In this document: positions 26,480-34,827 of the stretch, in pieces | How the letters are laid out: every line of letters begins with the position of its first letter | How positions within the stretch are numbered: the stretch's first letter is position 1 | Position numbers and translations under genes: made by a program | The notes under the pieces: model-generated | What the model was told of the DNA's origin: nothing | The model's input: only the letters and a program-made list of their open reading frames with translations | Databases searched by the model: none | Source of the DNA: Pseudomonadota bacterium | GTDB lineage: Bacteria > Pseudomonadota > Gammaproteobacteria > Steroidobacterales > Steroidobacteraceae | Assembly (NCBI GenBank): GCA_016703895.1 | Contig: JADJBE010000001.1 | Span: 249,501 to 313,500 of the forward strand | Direction of reading: 5' to 3' | DNA length: 64,000 nucleotides

Positions 26480-27394
26480 TCAGTCCAGATAGGCCGACAA
26501 AATCGCATCGATCGCCTTGCGCTCTTCGGCGCGAGCGGGGAACAGCGGCGTACGAATGTTCGCGGTGGGAATAAAGCCTGCCGCATGGAGTGCATACTTG
26601 AGTCGCGACGACCAACGATAACTGGGGCGGCCGTAGATCGCGTCCGACAGCGGCATGAGATCTAGAGACGCCTGTCTGGCCGCCTTCAAGTCGTTCGCCC
26701 AGACGGCGTCCTGAAGCTTCTTGACGGGTTTGACGAAATTGGCAAGACCGATGGTGCAGCCATCAGCACCCAAGGCGTAGTTGCCGAACAGGCCACAATC
26801 GGTCGCCGCGAAGACCGTCAGGTCGGGATTAACTTGCCGTAGCGCCACCAGATCCCGCTCGTACTCGATATCGTCCTCGACTTCCTGCTTGATCCCACCG
26901 ATATTGGGAAGAACCGCGATTTGCTTCAGTACATGACGCGGCATCATCAGATTCGTCTGCGGACGATACTGCATGAACCACAGCGGAATGGGTGTTAGTG
27001 CAGCAGCCTGGCGGTAATAGTCGACCACCGCCTCCGGCGCATACTGGAACGCCCCGCGTGCAAACGAGAACGGCGAGAACATCAGTATCGCGTCCGCACC
27101 GCATTCGGCAGCCGACTCACATTGCGCAGCAAACTTGCGGCCGAGTCCTTGGGTGTGAATCCCGGCCAGGATTGGCACCGCGCCGCCAACCGCAGCTCGC
27201 ACTGTCTTGATCGCCTCGCGGCGTTCATCGCCAGACAACAGGCTGAGTTCGCCAGTGTGTCCGTTGACCAAGAACCCTCCCGCGCCATCCGCGACCTGTC
27301 GCTTCGCTAGATCGCCCATGACGTCGAACAGAATTTCGTTCTTGTCATCCTGGGGCGCAACGATCGCCGGAAAAACTCCTCTGAACTTCTTCAT
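26480..27394 (-). CDS. Dihydrodipicolinate synthase (DapA)/aldolase-family protein
   Basis: A 304-residue (beta/alpha)8 lyase. FPAIVAPQDDKNEILFD, FLVNGHTGELSLLSGDERRE, a Tyr in WFMQYRPQTNL and the Schiff-base Lys in NIGGIKQEVEDD are the class I aldolase landmarks. The GHTGE text replaces the GTTGE of true DapA, and the catabolic neighbourhood suggests a pyruvate- or keto-acid lyase/hydratase rather than lysine synthesis. The substrate is unknown. ATG 27394 is preceded by a GGAGGATTAG-type ribosome site. Confidence 0.83.
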   Translation of the reverse strand: MKKFRGVFPAIVAPQDDKNEILFDVMGDLAKRQVADGAGGFLVNGHTGELSLLSGDERREAIKTVRAAVGGAVPILAGIHTQGLGRKFAAQCESAAECGADAILMFSPFSFARGAFQYAPEAVVDYYRQAAALTPIPLWFMQYRPQTNLMMPRHVLKQIAVLPNIGGIKQEVEDDIEYERDLVALRQVNPDLTVFAATDCGLFGNYALGADGCTIGLANFVKPVKKLQDAVWANDLKAARQASLDLMPLSDAIYGRPSYRWSSRLKYALHAAGFIPTANIRTPLFPARAEERKAIDAILSAYLD

Positions 27395-27410
27395 CACTAA
27401 TCCTCCAAGA

Positions 27411-28232
27411 CTAACAAGGCTTCGTAGCACCGAGATCTGCGGCAAATGGGGCCAGCGTCATCAGGCGGCGAGCGGGCCAAGCCGGCAAGACCCACCCGGT
27501 GTTCCGCAAGACGCAATCCGTGACTCGCACCGGCCCGAGCAGGTCGAGTTCTTCGTCTGGAGCTGCACCGAATTCCACTGTCGCGTCGCCCCATACTTCA
27601 TCGCTGAACCAGCCGTCGCGAGTCTCGATCACCAGTAGCTCGCGAATATCCTCACCGCCATCGATGGGTGACGGGATGTGTCGAATGGTGTAGAAGCCGT
27701 TGAAGGGCTTTTTCTGCCCGGCCGGCGCGGCGCGATCAAGTTGCGCCCGGACACGCATGAGCGGGTAACCGTAGCGGTCGATATCGACGTTGAACTCGCT
27801 CGTCTCCTGACTCGGCTTTGTCCCTGCCGTGTCGCGGGTCGCAGCAGTCATTGCAATGTTCGCGATCTTCTTTGGCCAGCCGAACGCGGCCCGCGCTTTG
27901 TATAGGGCCCAGTCGTGTGAAACCCACATGAACAGATTGTAGTGACGCAGCAGCTCGCCAGGCGGAGCTGCCAACACAGCAATACAAGCTTCGTAGTACT
28001 GACTGAATGCAGGTGGGTAGGGCTCGCCATCTTCCGGCCGCCGCTTGAGCTCGTACAGTTTCAGGAACCCTTCGTGCGGATCATCGAGTTGCAACGGTGG
28101 GGGCAACCACTGCGACAGATCAGCGGCCGTCTTGAACGTGACATACAGCACGCGACCGGTGTAACGGTCGGCATGCATTTGATAGCTGAGCTTTCGTGAG
28201 ATACCGAAAGGCTGATCAGCGCCAATGAGCAT
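27411..28232 (-). CDS. Acetoacetate decarboxylase-family protein
   Basis: 273 residues. FGWPKKIANIAM corresponds to the catalytic Lys-Lys motif of acetoacetate decarboxylase (GxPKK), which forms a Schiff base with a beta-keto acid. YEACIAVLAAPPGELLRHYN and the C-terminal LLGPVRVTDCVLRNTGW follow. Large ADC-like families use the same fold for aldol/retro-aldol or dehydratase reactions, so the precise reaction is open. It is separated from the CMD-like gene by 2 bp and is followed by the DapA-like gene. Confidence 0.83.
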   Translation of the reverse strand: MLIGADQPFGISRKLSYQMHADRYTGRVLYVTFKTAADLSQWLPPPLQLDDPHEGFLKLYELKRRPEDGEPYPPAFSQYYEACIAVLAAPPGELLRHYNLFMWVSHDWALYKARAAFGWPKKIANIAMTAATRDTAGTKPSQETSEFNVDIDRYGYPLMRVRAQLDRAAPAGQKKPFNGFYTIRHIPSPIDGGEDIRELLVIETRDGWFSDEVWGDATVEFGAAPDEELDLLGPVRVTDCVLRNTGWVLPAWPARRLMTLAPFAADLGATKPC

Positions 28233-28234
28233 AC

Positions 28235-28600
28235 TCAGGATTCTTCGGCAGCGATGACCGCGTTGATGCCGCTTGCGAGCGTGCGTGTCGCCGCTACTGC
28301 AGCCGTGATCTCCAAGGCTTGAATGAGATCGTCTCTGGAGAGACCTGCGGCAAGGGCCTTGCGACAGTGGTTAGCGATCACTGGCGGGGCCGAGCCCGCG
28401 CCGACGCAGATGCAAGCGAGCAGCATTTCCTTGTGCCCGTCTGACAAACCGCCTTTGCGATAGATCGAGTGGGTCAGAAAGCCATCGAAAGAATCGAATG
28501 TCTTCGGATCGGATTCAGCCAGCAGTTTGTGCATCGGCAGCACCTTTCTGCCAGCCGCCTCGATACGCTGCAAGATGGACGATCCGGTCGAGTCTTTCAC
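28235..28600 (-). CDS. Carboxymuconolactone decarboxylase (CMD)/AhpD-like protein
   Basis: 121 residues. GLSDGHKEMLLACICVGAGS, NHCRKALAAGLSRDDLIQALE and AAVAATRTLASG follow the CMD fold. At the usual CxxC-x2-H site the text reads APPVIANHC: both thiols are absent, so a peroxidase-type thiol mechanism is unlikely and a lactone/keto-acid or structural role is more plausible. First gene of the operon facing away from the acyl-CoA synthetase across the second operator copy. Confidence 0.75.
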   Translation of the reverse strand: MKDSTGSSILQRIEAAGRKVLPMHKLLAESDPKTFDSFDGFLTHSIYRKGGLSDGHKEMLLACICVGAGSAPPVIANHCRKALAAGLSRDDLIQALEITAAVAATRTLASGINAVIAAEES

Positions 28601-28666
28601 TTTACGTTGCTCCTACCTGCCCGCTGGAGATTCCAGCACGGTGCTCAAAGTGTAGGAGACCTGGGA

Positions 28667-28713
28667 GATTAGTCCAATTAAAGGTACTAGCAGACGGATA
28701 AGTGAGGCTAATA
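28667..28713. promoter_or_regulatory. Composite LysR-type operator, copy 2
   Basis: GATTAGTCCAATTAA (28667-28681) differs from copy 1 in one base. ATAAGTGAGGCTAAT (from 28698) keeps the T-N11-A core, and the first bases of the two elements are again 31 bp apart. It sits between the divergent CMD-like and acyl-CoA synthetase genes, so it could drive both. Confidence 0.72.
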
Positions 28714-28747
28714 TCGCTGCTCAATCCAGCGGCACAGGAGCACGACC

Positions 28748-30415
28748 GTGGTTCGAATGTTGAATGAGCCGGGAACACAGAATAGCGAGCCACTGCTGAT
28801 CGCGTCGTTGTTGCGCACGCCGCTGGCAACAGCACCCCACCAGCAGATCGTGTATCGCGATGTCGCACGTTATGACTATCTGACGCTTAAGACCCGGATC
28901 GGCAAGCTCGCCCGTGCGCTGGCGGATCTTGGAATCGCCGAAGGCGACACGGTGGCCGTCATGGATTGGGACAGCCATCGCTATCTGGAGTGCTATTTCG
29001 CGATCCCGATGATGGGCGCCGTCCTGATGACCGTGAACCTGCGGCTGGCGCCGGCACAGATCGCCTATACGCTGCAACAATCCAAGGCGCGCGTGCTGTT
29101 GGTGCATCACGATTTCGTGCCACTACTCAGAGCGCTGCGTGCGCAACTGCCCCTCGTTACGCATGCCGTGCTGCTCGAGCCTGACACAACGGACGAGTGT
29201 CCGTTTCATGGCGAGCGATTCGACTATGAAACCCTGTTGGCGGTTGCCGACGCCGACTTCGACTTCAAGGAGTTTGACGAACGCGCGGTTGCGACCACCT
29301 TCTTCACGACCGGGACCACAGGCTTGCCGAAGGCAGTTTGCTTCACACACCGCCAGATCATGATTCATACCTTAGCGGTACTAGGCGCGCTCGCCAGTCC
29401 GCAACACGGTCAGTCGTTCCGGCAGGGTGACGTCTATATGCCGATGACCCCGATGTTTCACGTGCATGCCTGGGGGCTGCCGTACGTGGCGACACTGCTC
29501 GGCGTGAAGCAAGTCTACCCGGGCCGCTACGAACCCACGCGTCTGCTAGCCCTGCGCGAACGTGAAGGTGTTAGCTACTCGCACTGCGTTCCCACCATCC
29601 TGCAAATGCTGCTGGACGCACCGGAATCCGCAACGACGGATTTGCGTGGCTGGAAAATCACTGTCGGCGGCGCGGCGCTCGGCGAATCGCTGGCACGCGC
29701 AGCACTGGCGCGCGGCATCGACGTGTTTGCAGCCTACGGTATGTCCGAGACCTGCCCGTTCCTGACAGCGACACGACTAACAGGTGATGACCAGGCTACT
29801 GACGGCGCCGCCGAGATCACGCGGCGTTGTCGCACCGGCCTGCCGGCTCCGTTGGTTGATCTGCGTATCGTTGATGCAGAGATGCAGGATGTACCGCACG
29901 ATGGCGAGACGATGGGCGAACTGGTAGTGCGGGCGCCGTGGCTCACCGGCGGCTACGTGGACGATCCGATAGCAACAGCAGAGCTGTGGCAGGGCGGCTA
30001 TTTGCACACGCGGGATATCGCAACCATTGACGAACAAGGCGTTGTGCAGATTCGCGATCGCCTGAAGGATGTGATCAAGACTGGCGGTGAGTGGATTTCG
30101 TCGCTGCTGCTCGAAGATCTGCTTGGCCGGCACGCAGACGTCGGCGAGGTCGCGGTCGTCGGCATCGCGGATGAACGCTGGGGAGAACGCCCAGTCGCCG
30201 TGGTCGTACCGCGCGCTGCGACCGTCAATCTCCTGGATGCTGAGACGCTGCGCCTGCATTTGGCTGCCTTTGTGCAGAGCGGTCAGATTCCGAAGTACGC
30301 GGTGCCCGAACGCATTGAGTTTGTCGAAACAATTCCCAAGACCAGCGTCGGCAAAATCGACAAGAAGCACTTACGTGTGATGCTGGGCGCTGGCGTGCCG
30401 GAGCCGCCGAACTAG
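28748..30415 (+). CDS. AMP-dependent acyl-CoA synthetase/ligase
   Basis: Activates a carboxylic acid to its CoA thioester through an acyl-AMP. 555 residues. The P-loop is TTFFTTGTTGLPKAVCFTH; MPMTPMFHVHAWGLPYVA, the A5-type AAYGMSETCPFL, GYLHTRDIATIDEQGVVQIRDR and the catalytic Lys in KTSVGKIDKKHL complete the ANL signature. The best general match is with medium/long-chain or aryl acid ligases; the substrate is unresolved. GTG start at 28748 with AGGAG 8 nt upstream. Its promoter carries operator copy 2. Confidence 0.9.
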   Translation: MVRMLNEPGTQNSEPLLIASLLRTPLATAPHQQIVYRDVARYDYLTLKTRIGKLARALADLGIAEGDTVAVMDWDSHRYLECYFAIPMMGAVLMTVNLRLAPAQIAYTLQQSKARVLLVHHDFVPLLRALRAQLPLVTHAVLLEPDTTDECPFHGERFDYETLLAVADADFDFKEFDERAVATTFFTTGTTGLPKAVCFTHRQIMIHTLAVLGALASPQHGQSFRQGDVYMPMTPMFHVHAWGLPYVATLLGVKQVYPGRYEPTRLLALREREGVSYSHCVPTILQMLLDAPESATTDLRGWKITVGGAALGESLARAALARGIDVFAAYGMSETCPFLTATRLTGDDQATDGAAEITRRCRTGLPAPLVDLRIVDAEMQDVPHDGETMGELVVRAPWLTGGYVDDPIATAELWQGGYLHTRDIATIDEQGVVQIRDRLKDVIKTGGEWISSLLLEDLLGRHADVGEVAVVGIADERWGERPVAVVVPRAATVNLLDAETLRLHLAAFVQSGQIPKYAVPERIEFVETIPKTSVGKIDKKHLRVMLGAGVPEPPN

Positions 30416-31293
30416 TGTTGCGCAGTCGCGATTTCCGCACGCAGCCAATCACGGAATGTCGCGCCCGCCGGCGACAGCGGCGCACCGGGGTGCCAAGTGA
30501 GGTAGTACGAAAAACTGTCTTCGACTGTGATGTCGAAGAGCCGCACCAGGCGACCGCTTGAGAGGTGATCTGTTGCGAACAGACCGCGCGTGAGCGCCAC
30601 GCCCTCGCCCGCGACGGCCGCTTCAAGCAACATGGCCGTGTCGGACACCGTCAGATGGCCGGTCGGCTCCTCGAGACGAACGCGCGCCGCTCGCAACCAA
30701 GGCTGCCACTGTTGCCAAGTGTGCCGCAGAAGTCGACAGCGACGCAGATCACCCGGTGTCCTGATTCGATGCGAATCACGGTACGCCGGCGCGCAGACCG
30801 GAAACAGCACTTCACCGGCAAGACGTTCGCCGATGGCATTGCCCCAAGTGCCGGCACCATAGCGAATTGCGACGTCCACGCTGGAGCTTAGAAACTCGCC
30901 GAGGTCGGCGACTGAACGAACCTCTACTGACAGGGTTGGCATCGTCCGTAAGTACGAGCCGATACGCGGCACTAGCCAGGTCGTTGCGAGCGACGGATGC
31001 ACGCTCACGACGAGGCGACCGGGAGTCGTGTGAGCTACATCGGGGAATACACGCTGCAACATACCCAGCGATTCGCGCACCTGCGCGACCAGCGTCACTG
31101 CCTCGCGGGTCGGCGCCATGCGGCGCCCCGCGCGGCGAAAGAGAGTGGCGCCAAGCTGTAATTCAAGCTTGCGGATGCGGTGACTGATGGCGCCATGCGT
31201 CACGTCGAGTTCCTGCGCGGCGCCCGAGTAGCTTTCGAGGCGCGCGGCGGCTTCGAGTGCACGCAGGGTCTGCATCGAGGGGAGTAGTCTCAT
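30412..31293 (-). CDS. LysR-family transcriptional regulator (GcvA-like)
   Basis: 293 residues. MRLLPSMQTLRALEAAARLE, YSGAAQELDVTHGAISHRIR and a GcvA-type effector domain with DVAIRYGAGTWGNAIGERL. ATG 31293 gives the family start; the open frame upstream lacks homology. It overlaps the ligase stop by 4 nt, and its 5' end is divergent from the MFS-VOC-TPR-TonB operon, which it probably controls. I see no copy of the composite operator in that intergenic region. Confidence 0.88.
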   Translation of the reverse strand: MRLLPSMQTLRALEAAARLESYSGAAQELDVTHGAISHRIRKLELQLGATLFRRAGRRMAPTREAVTLVAQVRESLGMLQRVFPDVAHTTPGRLVVSVHPSLATTWLVPRIGSYLRTMPTLSVEVRSVADLGEFLSSSVDVAIRYGAGTWGNAIGERLAGEVLFPVCAPAYRDSHRIRTPGDLRRCRLLRHTWQQWQPWLRAARVRLEEPTGHLTVSDTAMLLEAAVAGEGVALTRGLFATDHLSSGRLVRLFDITVEDSFSYYLTWHPGAPLSPAGATFRDWLRAEIATAQH

Positions 31294-31433
31294 CAGCGTA
31301 GTGTGAATGTTTTTCACAGTTCGCGCGAATTCATATCGTTTGCACAGGTCCTGTTTCCGGCCGACCCTCGTGCGCCCGCACGGGGAGGATTGTGAGAGCA
31401 ACTTGCGAACAAAACCGGGCATGAATCGTCGTA

Positions 31434-32790
31434 ATGACTGCTAATGCCACAGCCGGACCGGGCCGTTATGCGTGGTACGTCGTCGCATTGCTGACTGCGA
31501 CCCAGGTCGTCTCGTACATCGACCGCTTCCCTGCCGAGTCTGCTGCTCGAATCGATCAAGAGTGATCTGGCGCTGACCGATCTGCAGGTCGGCCTCTTGA
31601 TGGGACCCGCTTTCGGGCTCTTCTATGTGTTCGTTGGCGTGCCGATTGGCTGGCTCGCCGACCGCTACAGCCGCCGCGCGATCCTCGCAACGGGCATTAC
31701 AATCTGGTGCGCAATGACCGCCACCGCGGGGCTCGTGCGCAGCTTCGTGCCGCTCTTTCTGACGCGCATGGGTGTCGGGCTTGGCGAAGCGACCATGAGC
31801 CCCTGCAGCGTTTCCCTGATCAGCGACTACTTTCCGCGTGATCGCCGTTCGGCGCCCCTTAGCCTCTTCATGGCTGGCACGTTTCTCGGCGCGGGTACCG
31901 CGTTTCTCTTTGGCGGTCCGCTCGTACACCACATCACGTCGCTGCCGCCAGTGCATTTGCCGCTGTTCGGTGACCTGCGCAGTTGGCAGCTCGCATTTCT
32001 TGTCGTAGGCCTGCCAGGATTCGTGCTCGCTGCACTCATGTTCACGATCCGTGAGCCGCGACGACAGGACCAGGCAAAGCGCGAAGTGGATGCGGACGAC
32101 GCGGGGCACGCGTCGCTCGGTGCGGCGTTCCGGTTCATAGGTAAGCGTTGGACTGCTTTTGGCACGCTGTTCGTCGGCTCTGCCGCGGTCGTGACGATGG
32201 GATCGCTATCGTTCTGGAACGTGGCGCTCTTCGAGCGCACCTGGGGTTGGAGCGTACGGGAAGTTGGCATCTCTACGGGCCTACTGTTCTTCATTGGCGG
32301 ATCGATCGGCACGCTCGCCGGCATCGCTTTGATGAGGCGGTGGGTCGCGGCCGGGCGCCCCGACGCGACGCTGCGCGCGCTATGGACAGGGCTCGCGATT
32401 GCCGTACCCGGATTTGCGCTCTATCCGGTCATGCCAACCGCGGAACTGGCTATCGTGATGCAACTTTTCGCCTTTACCGGACAGGCGATGGCTGCGGCAG
32501 CCGGTCCCTCCTCGATCACACTCATCGCACCCGGTCAGATCAAGTCACAGGCCACCGCGATCTACTACCTCTGCATCGGCATCTTTGGCCAGCTCCTCGG
32601 ACCACCGCCCGTCGGCCTCATGACAGACCTGTTCGGCGATCCGGCCAAATTGCGTTACGCAATGACGATCGAAGCCGCGACTATCGGCACGCTCGCACTC
32701 GTGCTCGTCGCTTTAGGAATGTCGCGCTACCGACGATGTGTCGTCGAGGTCGACGAACTAATCGCACCTGGGCAGGCTGCGCATGCCTGA
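31434..32790 (+). CDS. MFS transporter (one frameshift near the N terminus)
   Basis: About 450 residues with 12 hydrophobic segments. The first helix, YVVALLTATQVVSYIDRF, then breaks at the CCC run 31529-31531: with one C fewer the text continues LPSLLLESIKSDLALTDLQV, matching the sialate/hexuronate-like MFS start. GWLADRYSRRAILATG is the MFS motif A loop; RMGVGLGEATMSPCSVSLIS is typical of the Spinster-like/aromatic acid subgroup. The total of 1357 nt is one over a multiple of three, consistent with one insertion. First gene of the uptake operon; substrate unknown. Confidence 0.85.
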
Positions 32791-33637
32791 TACACGCACG
32801 GCGCCGTTTCTCGAGCGTATCCTCGAGGTGACCTACACAGTACCTGACCTCGACCTTATCGAATCTACCTACACGCGCTGGCTCGGCTATCGCGTAACGG
32901 AGCGTGGCACGATCAGCGAATCGACTGCGCGTGGCTGGGAGGCGCCCGCGCTTGTCGGTCGCCGGCAACTCGCCCTGGAGCCGGCACACGGCGAAAGCGT
33001 CGTATTGCGTTTCGTCGCCGAGCCGCTTGCTGCAGGCTGGCAAGCACTCAAGACTTTCGGCTGGAATGTCAGCGAGATCGTTGTCGAGGACGTAGATGCG
33101 CTTGCCGCCCGCCTCGCGGACTCGCCATTTCGCATCATCGGTGCACCGGCAAGCCTCGCACGCTTTCCCATGATTCGTGCGATGCAGGTTGTCGGCCCGG
33201 CCGGCGAGTGTTTATATTTCACACAGGTCGGCGCGGGCAGTGGACTCGAGCTCGCACGCGCGCAAGCGCCGGTCGGGCGCGTGTTCATCGTTGTCGCAGC
33301 GGGACCCGACGTGCATCGCTTGTTTGATATGTATGCAGCCTTTGGCAATGAGGTCGACACGCCTGTTAGTACCTGTGTACAGGTTATCTCGCGCGCGAAC
33401 GATCTGCCGGCCGACACGCTCCACGCACACGGTCTGGTGAAACTGGGCAATGGTTCACTGATCGAGCTGGATGAATACCCTGCTGTCGCGACGTCGCGCA
33501 TCGTGCCAAGTGGTGGCCTGCCAGTCGGGATGGCGTTGGTCGAATTCGAGACCAGAGGAATGCAGGGCTCTGTCCTGTTGCGCGGAGCGGCGAATGAGTG
33601 TATCCGTCTCGTCGGGACGAATTTGGAGGATCAATGA
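32783..33637 (+). CDS. VOC (glyoxalase/extradiol dioxygenase fold) protein
   Basis: 284 residues with two VOC modules, one starting at ILEVTYTVPDLDLIESTYTR and the second near GRVFIVVAAGPDVHRLFDMY. Metal ligands are not obvious in every expected position, so catalytic activity is uncertain; homologues are often annotated only by fold. It overlaps the MFS gene by 8 nt and the next gene by 4 nt, so the three are translationally coupled. Confidence 0.75.
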   Translation: MPDTRTAPFLERILEVTYTVPDLDLIESTYTRWLGYRVTERGTISESTARGWEAPALVGRRQLALEPAHGESVVLRFVAEPLAAGWQALKTFGWNVSEIVVEDVDALAARLADSPFRIIGAPASLARFPMIRAMQVVGPAGECLYFTQVGAGSGLELARAQAPVGRVFIVVAAGPDVHRLFDMYAAFGNEVDTPVSTCVQVISRANDLPADTLHAHGLVKLGNGSLIELDEYPAVATSRIVPSGGLPVGMALVEFETRGMQGSVLLRGAANECIRLVGTNLEDQ

Positions 33638-34813
33638 AGAGCATACTGATGGCGATCGTCATGCTGGCCGCGGCTGCGACGGCCGGTGCGAAAGACTATC
33701 CCGCGACGCCGTGCGATCAGCTCGCGGCGAACCCCGAGGACGAGGACGTCATTGCACCGCCCGTGCCACGTACGCGAGTCGACTTGCCGAAAGCGATCGC
33801 CGCCTGCGAAGCGGAAGTCGCATTGCATCCCGATAATGCGCGGGCGCGCTACCAACTATCCCGTGTGCTCGCCTATGCTGGCCAGAGCGAGCGCGGCACC
33901 GCCGAAATGAAGCGCGCGGCAGACGAAGGTTATCGACAAGCACAGTTCGTCTACGGCCTGTTGATCGATCGGCATCGCCCGGACGCGCCCGCCAATCCGT
34001 GCCTCGTCGAAGACTACTGGCTGCGCTCAGCGCGAGCTGGACGCCAAGCCGCCCGCGTGAGCTATGTGCGGCATGTGCTCAACGGCAAATTTGACGCCTG
34101 TCGCATACAAGCCGCACCGGCGGAGCTAAAGGGCTTCCTGGACGCGGCTTTCCCCGACACGACAGACTATTTTGATCGCCTGCTGCTTAAGGACCTGACC
34201 GCACAACTCGACGCACGTATGGGCGAGCGCTCTACTCCACCGCCCTATTCGAAGGCGTCGATCAAACGGCCGAAGGACGCGATCGTCACGGACTGCGACC
34301 GGCTTGCGTCGCATCCGGAAGACCCCGACATTGTCACGACTGGCGTGTCGGGCTCCAAGGTCGATGTGCCGAAAGCGATCGCTGTATGTACGACTGCGGT
34401 TGAGCGCGAACCTGGCAATGCGCGGCTACGCTATCAACTCGCGCGCGTTCTCGCTTACAATGGCGACAGTAAACGTGCGACCGAAGAGATGAAGCGTGCG
34501 GCAGACGATGGCCATCGGCAGGCTCAGTTCGTGTACGGGCTGTTCGTCGACCGCAAGCGCCCGGATGCGCCTAACGACATCTGCGTAGCGGAAGACTACT
34601 GGCTGAAAGCCGCGCGCGCCGGGCGCCAGGCGGCGCGCGTGATTTATGTACAGCGCCTGTTCCAGGGGCGCTTCGATGCCTGCTCCGTGCAAGCAGCCCC
34701 CCACCGAGCTCGGGGAGCTGCTCGAGTTGGCTGCGACCGAAGCACGAGATTTCTATGAACGCCTGCTGGTCGACGAATTGCGCGATCGGCATGCGGAACG
34801 TATCTTGAAATAG
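33634..34813 (+). CDS. Exported tandem TPR/Sel1-like repeat protein (frameshift near C terminus)
   Basis: About 392 residues after correction. Signal peptide MKSILMAIVMLAAAATAGA. Two homologous halves of about 175 residues follow: CDQLAANPEDEDVIAPP and CDRLASHPEDPDIVTTG start them; each has RYQLSRVLAY / RYQLARVLAY, EMKRAADEG / EMKRAADDG, RQAQFVYGL and DYWLRSARAGRQAARV / DYWLKAARAGRQAARV. The C-run 34697-34702 has one base too many: removing it restores PTELGELLELAATEARDFYE and a stop at 34813, copying the end of the first half. 1180 nt equals a multiple of three plus one. It directly precedes the TonB receptor. Confidence 0.8.
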
Positions 34814-34827
34814 GAGAGAAACAAGCC

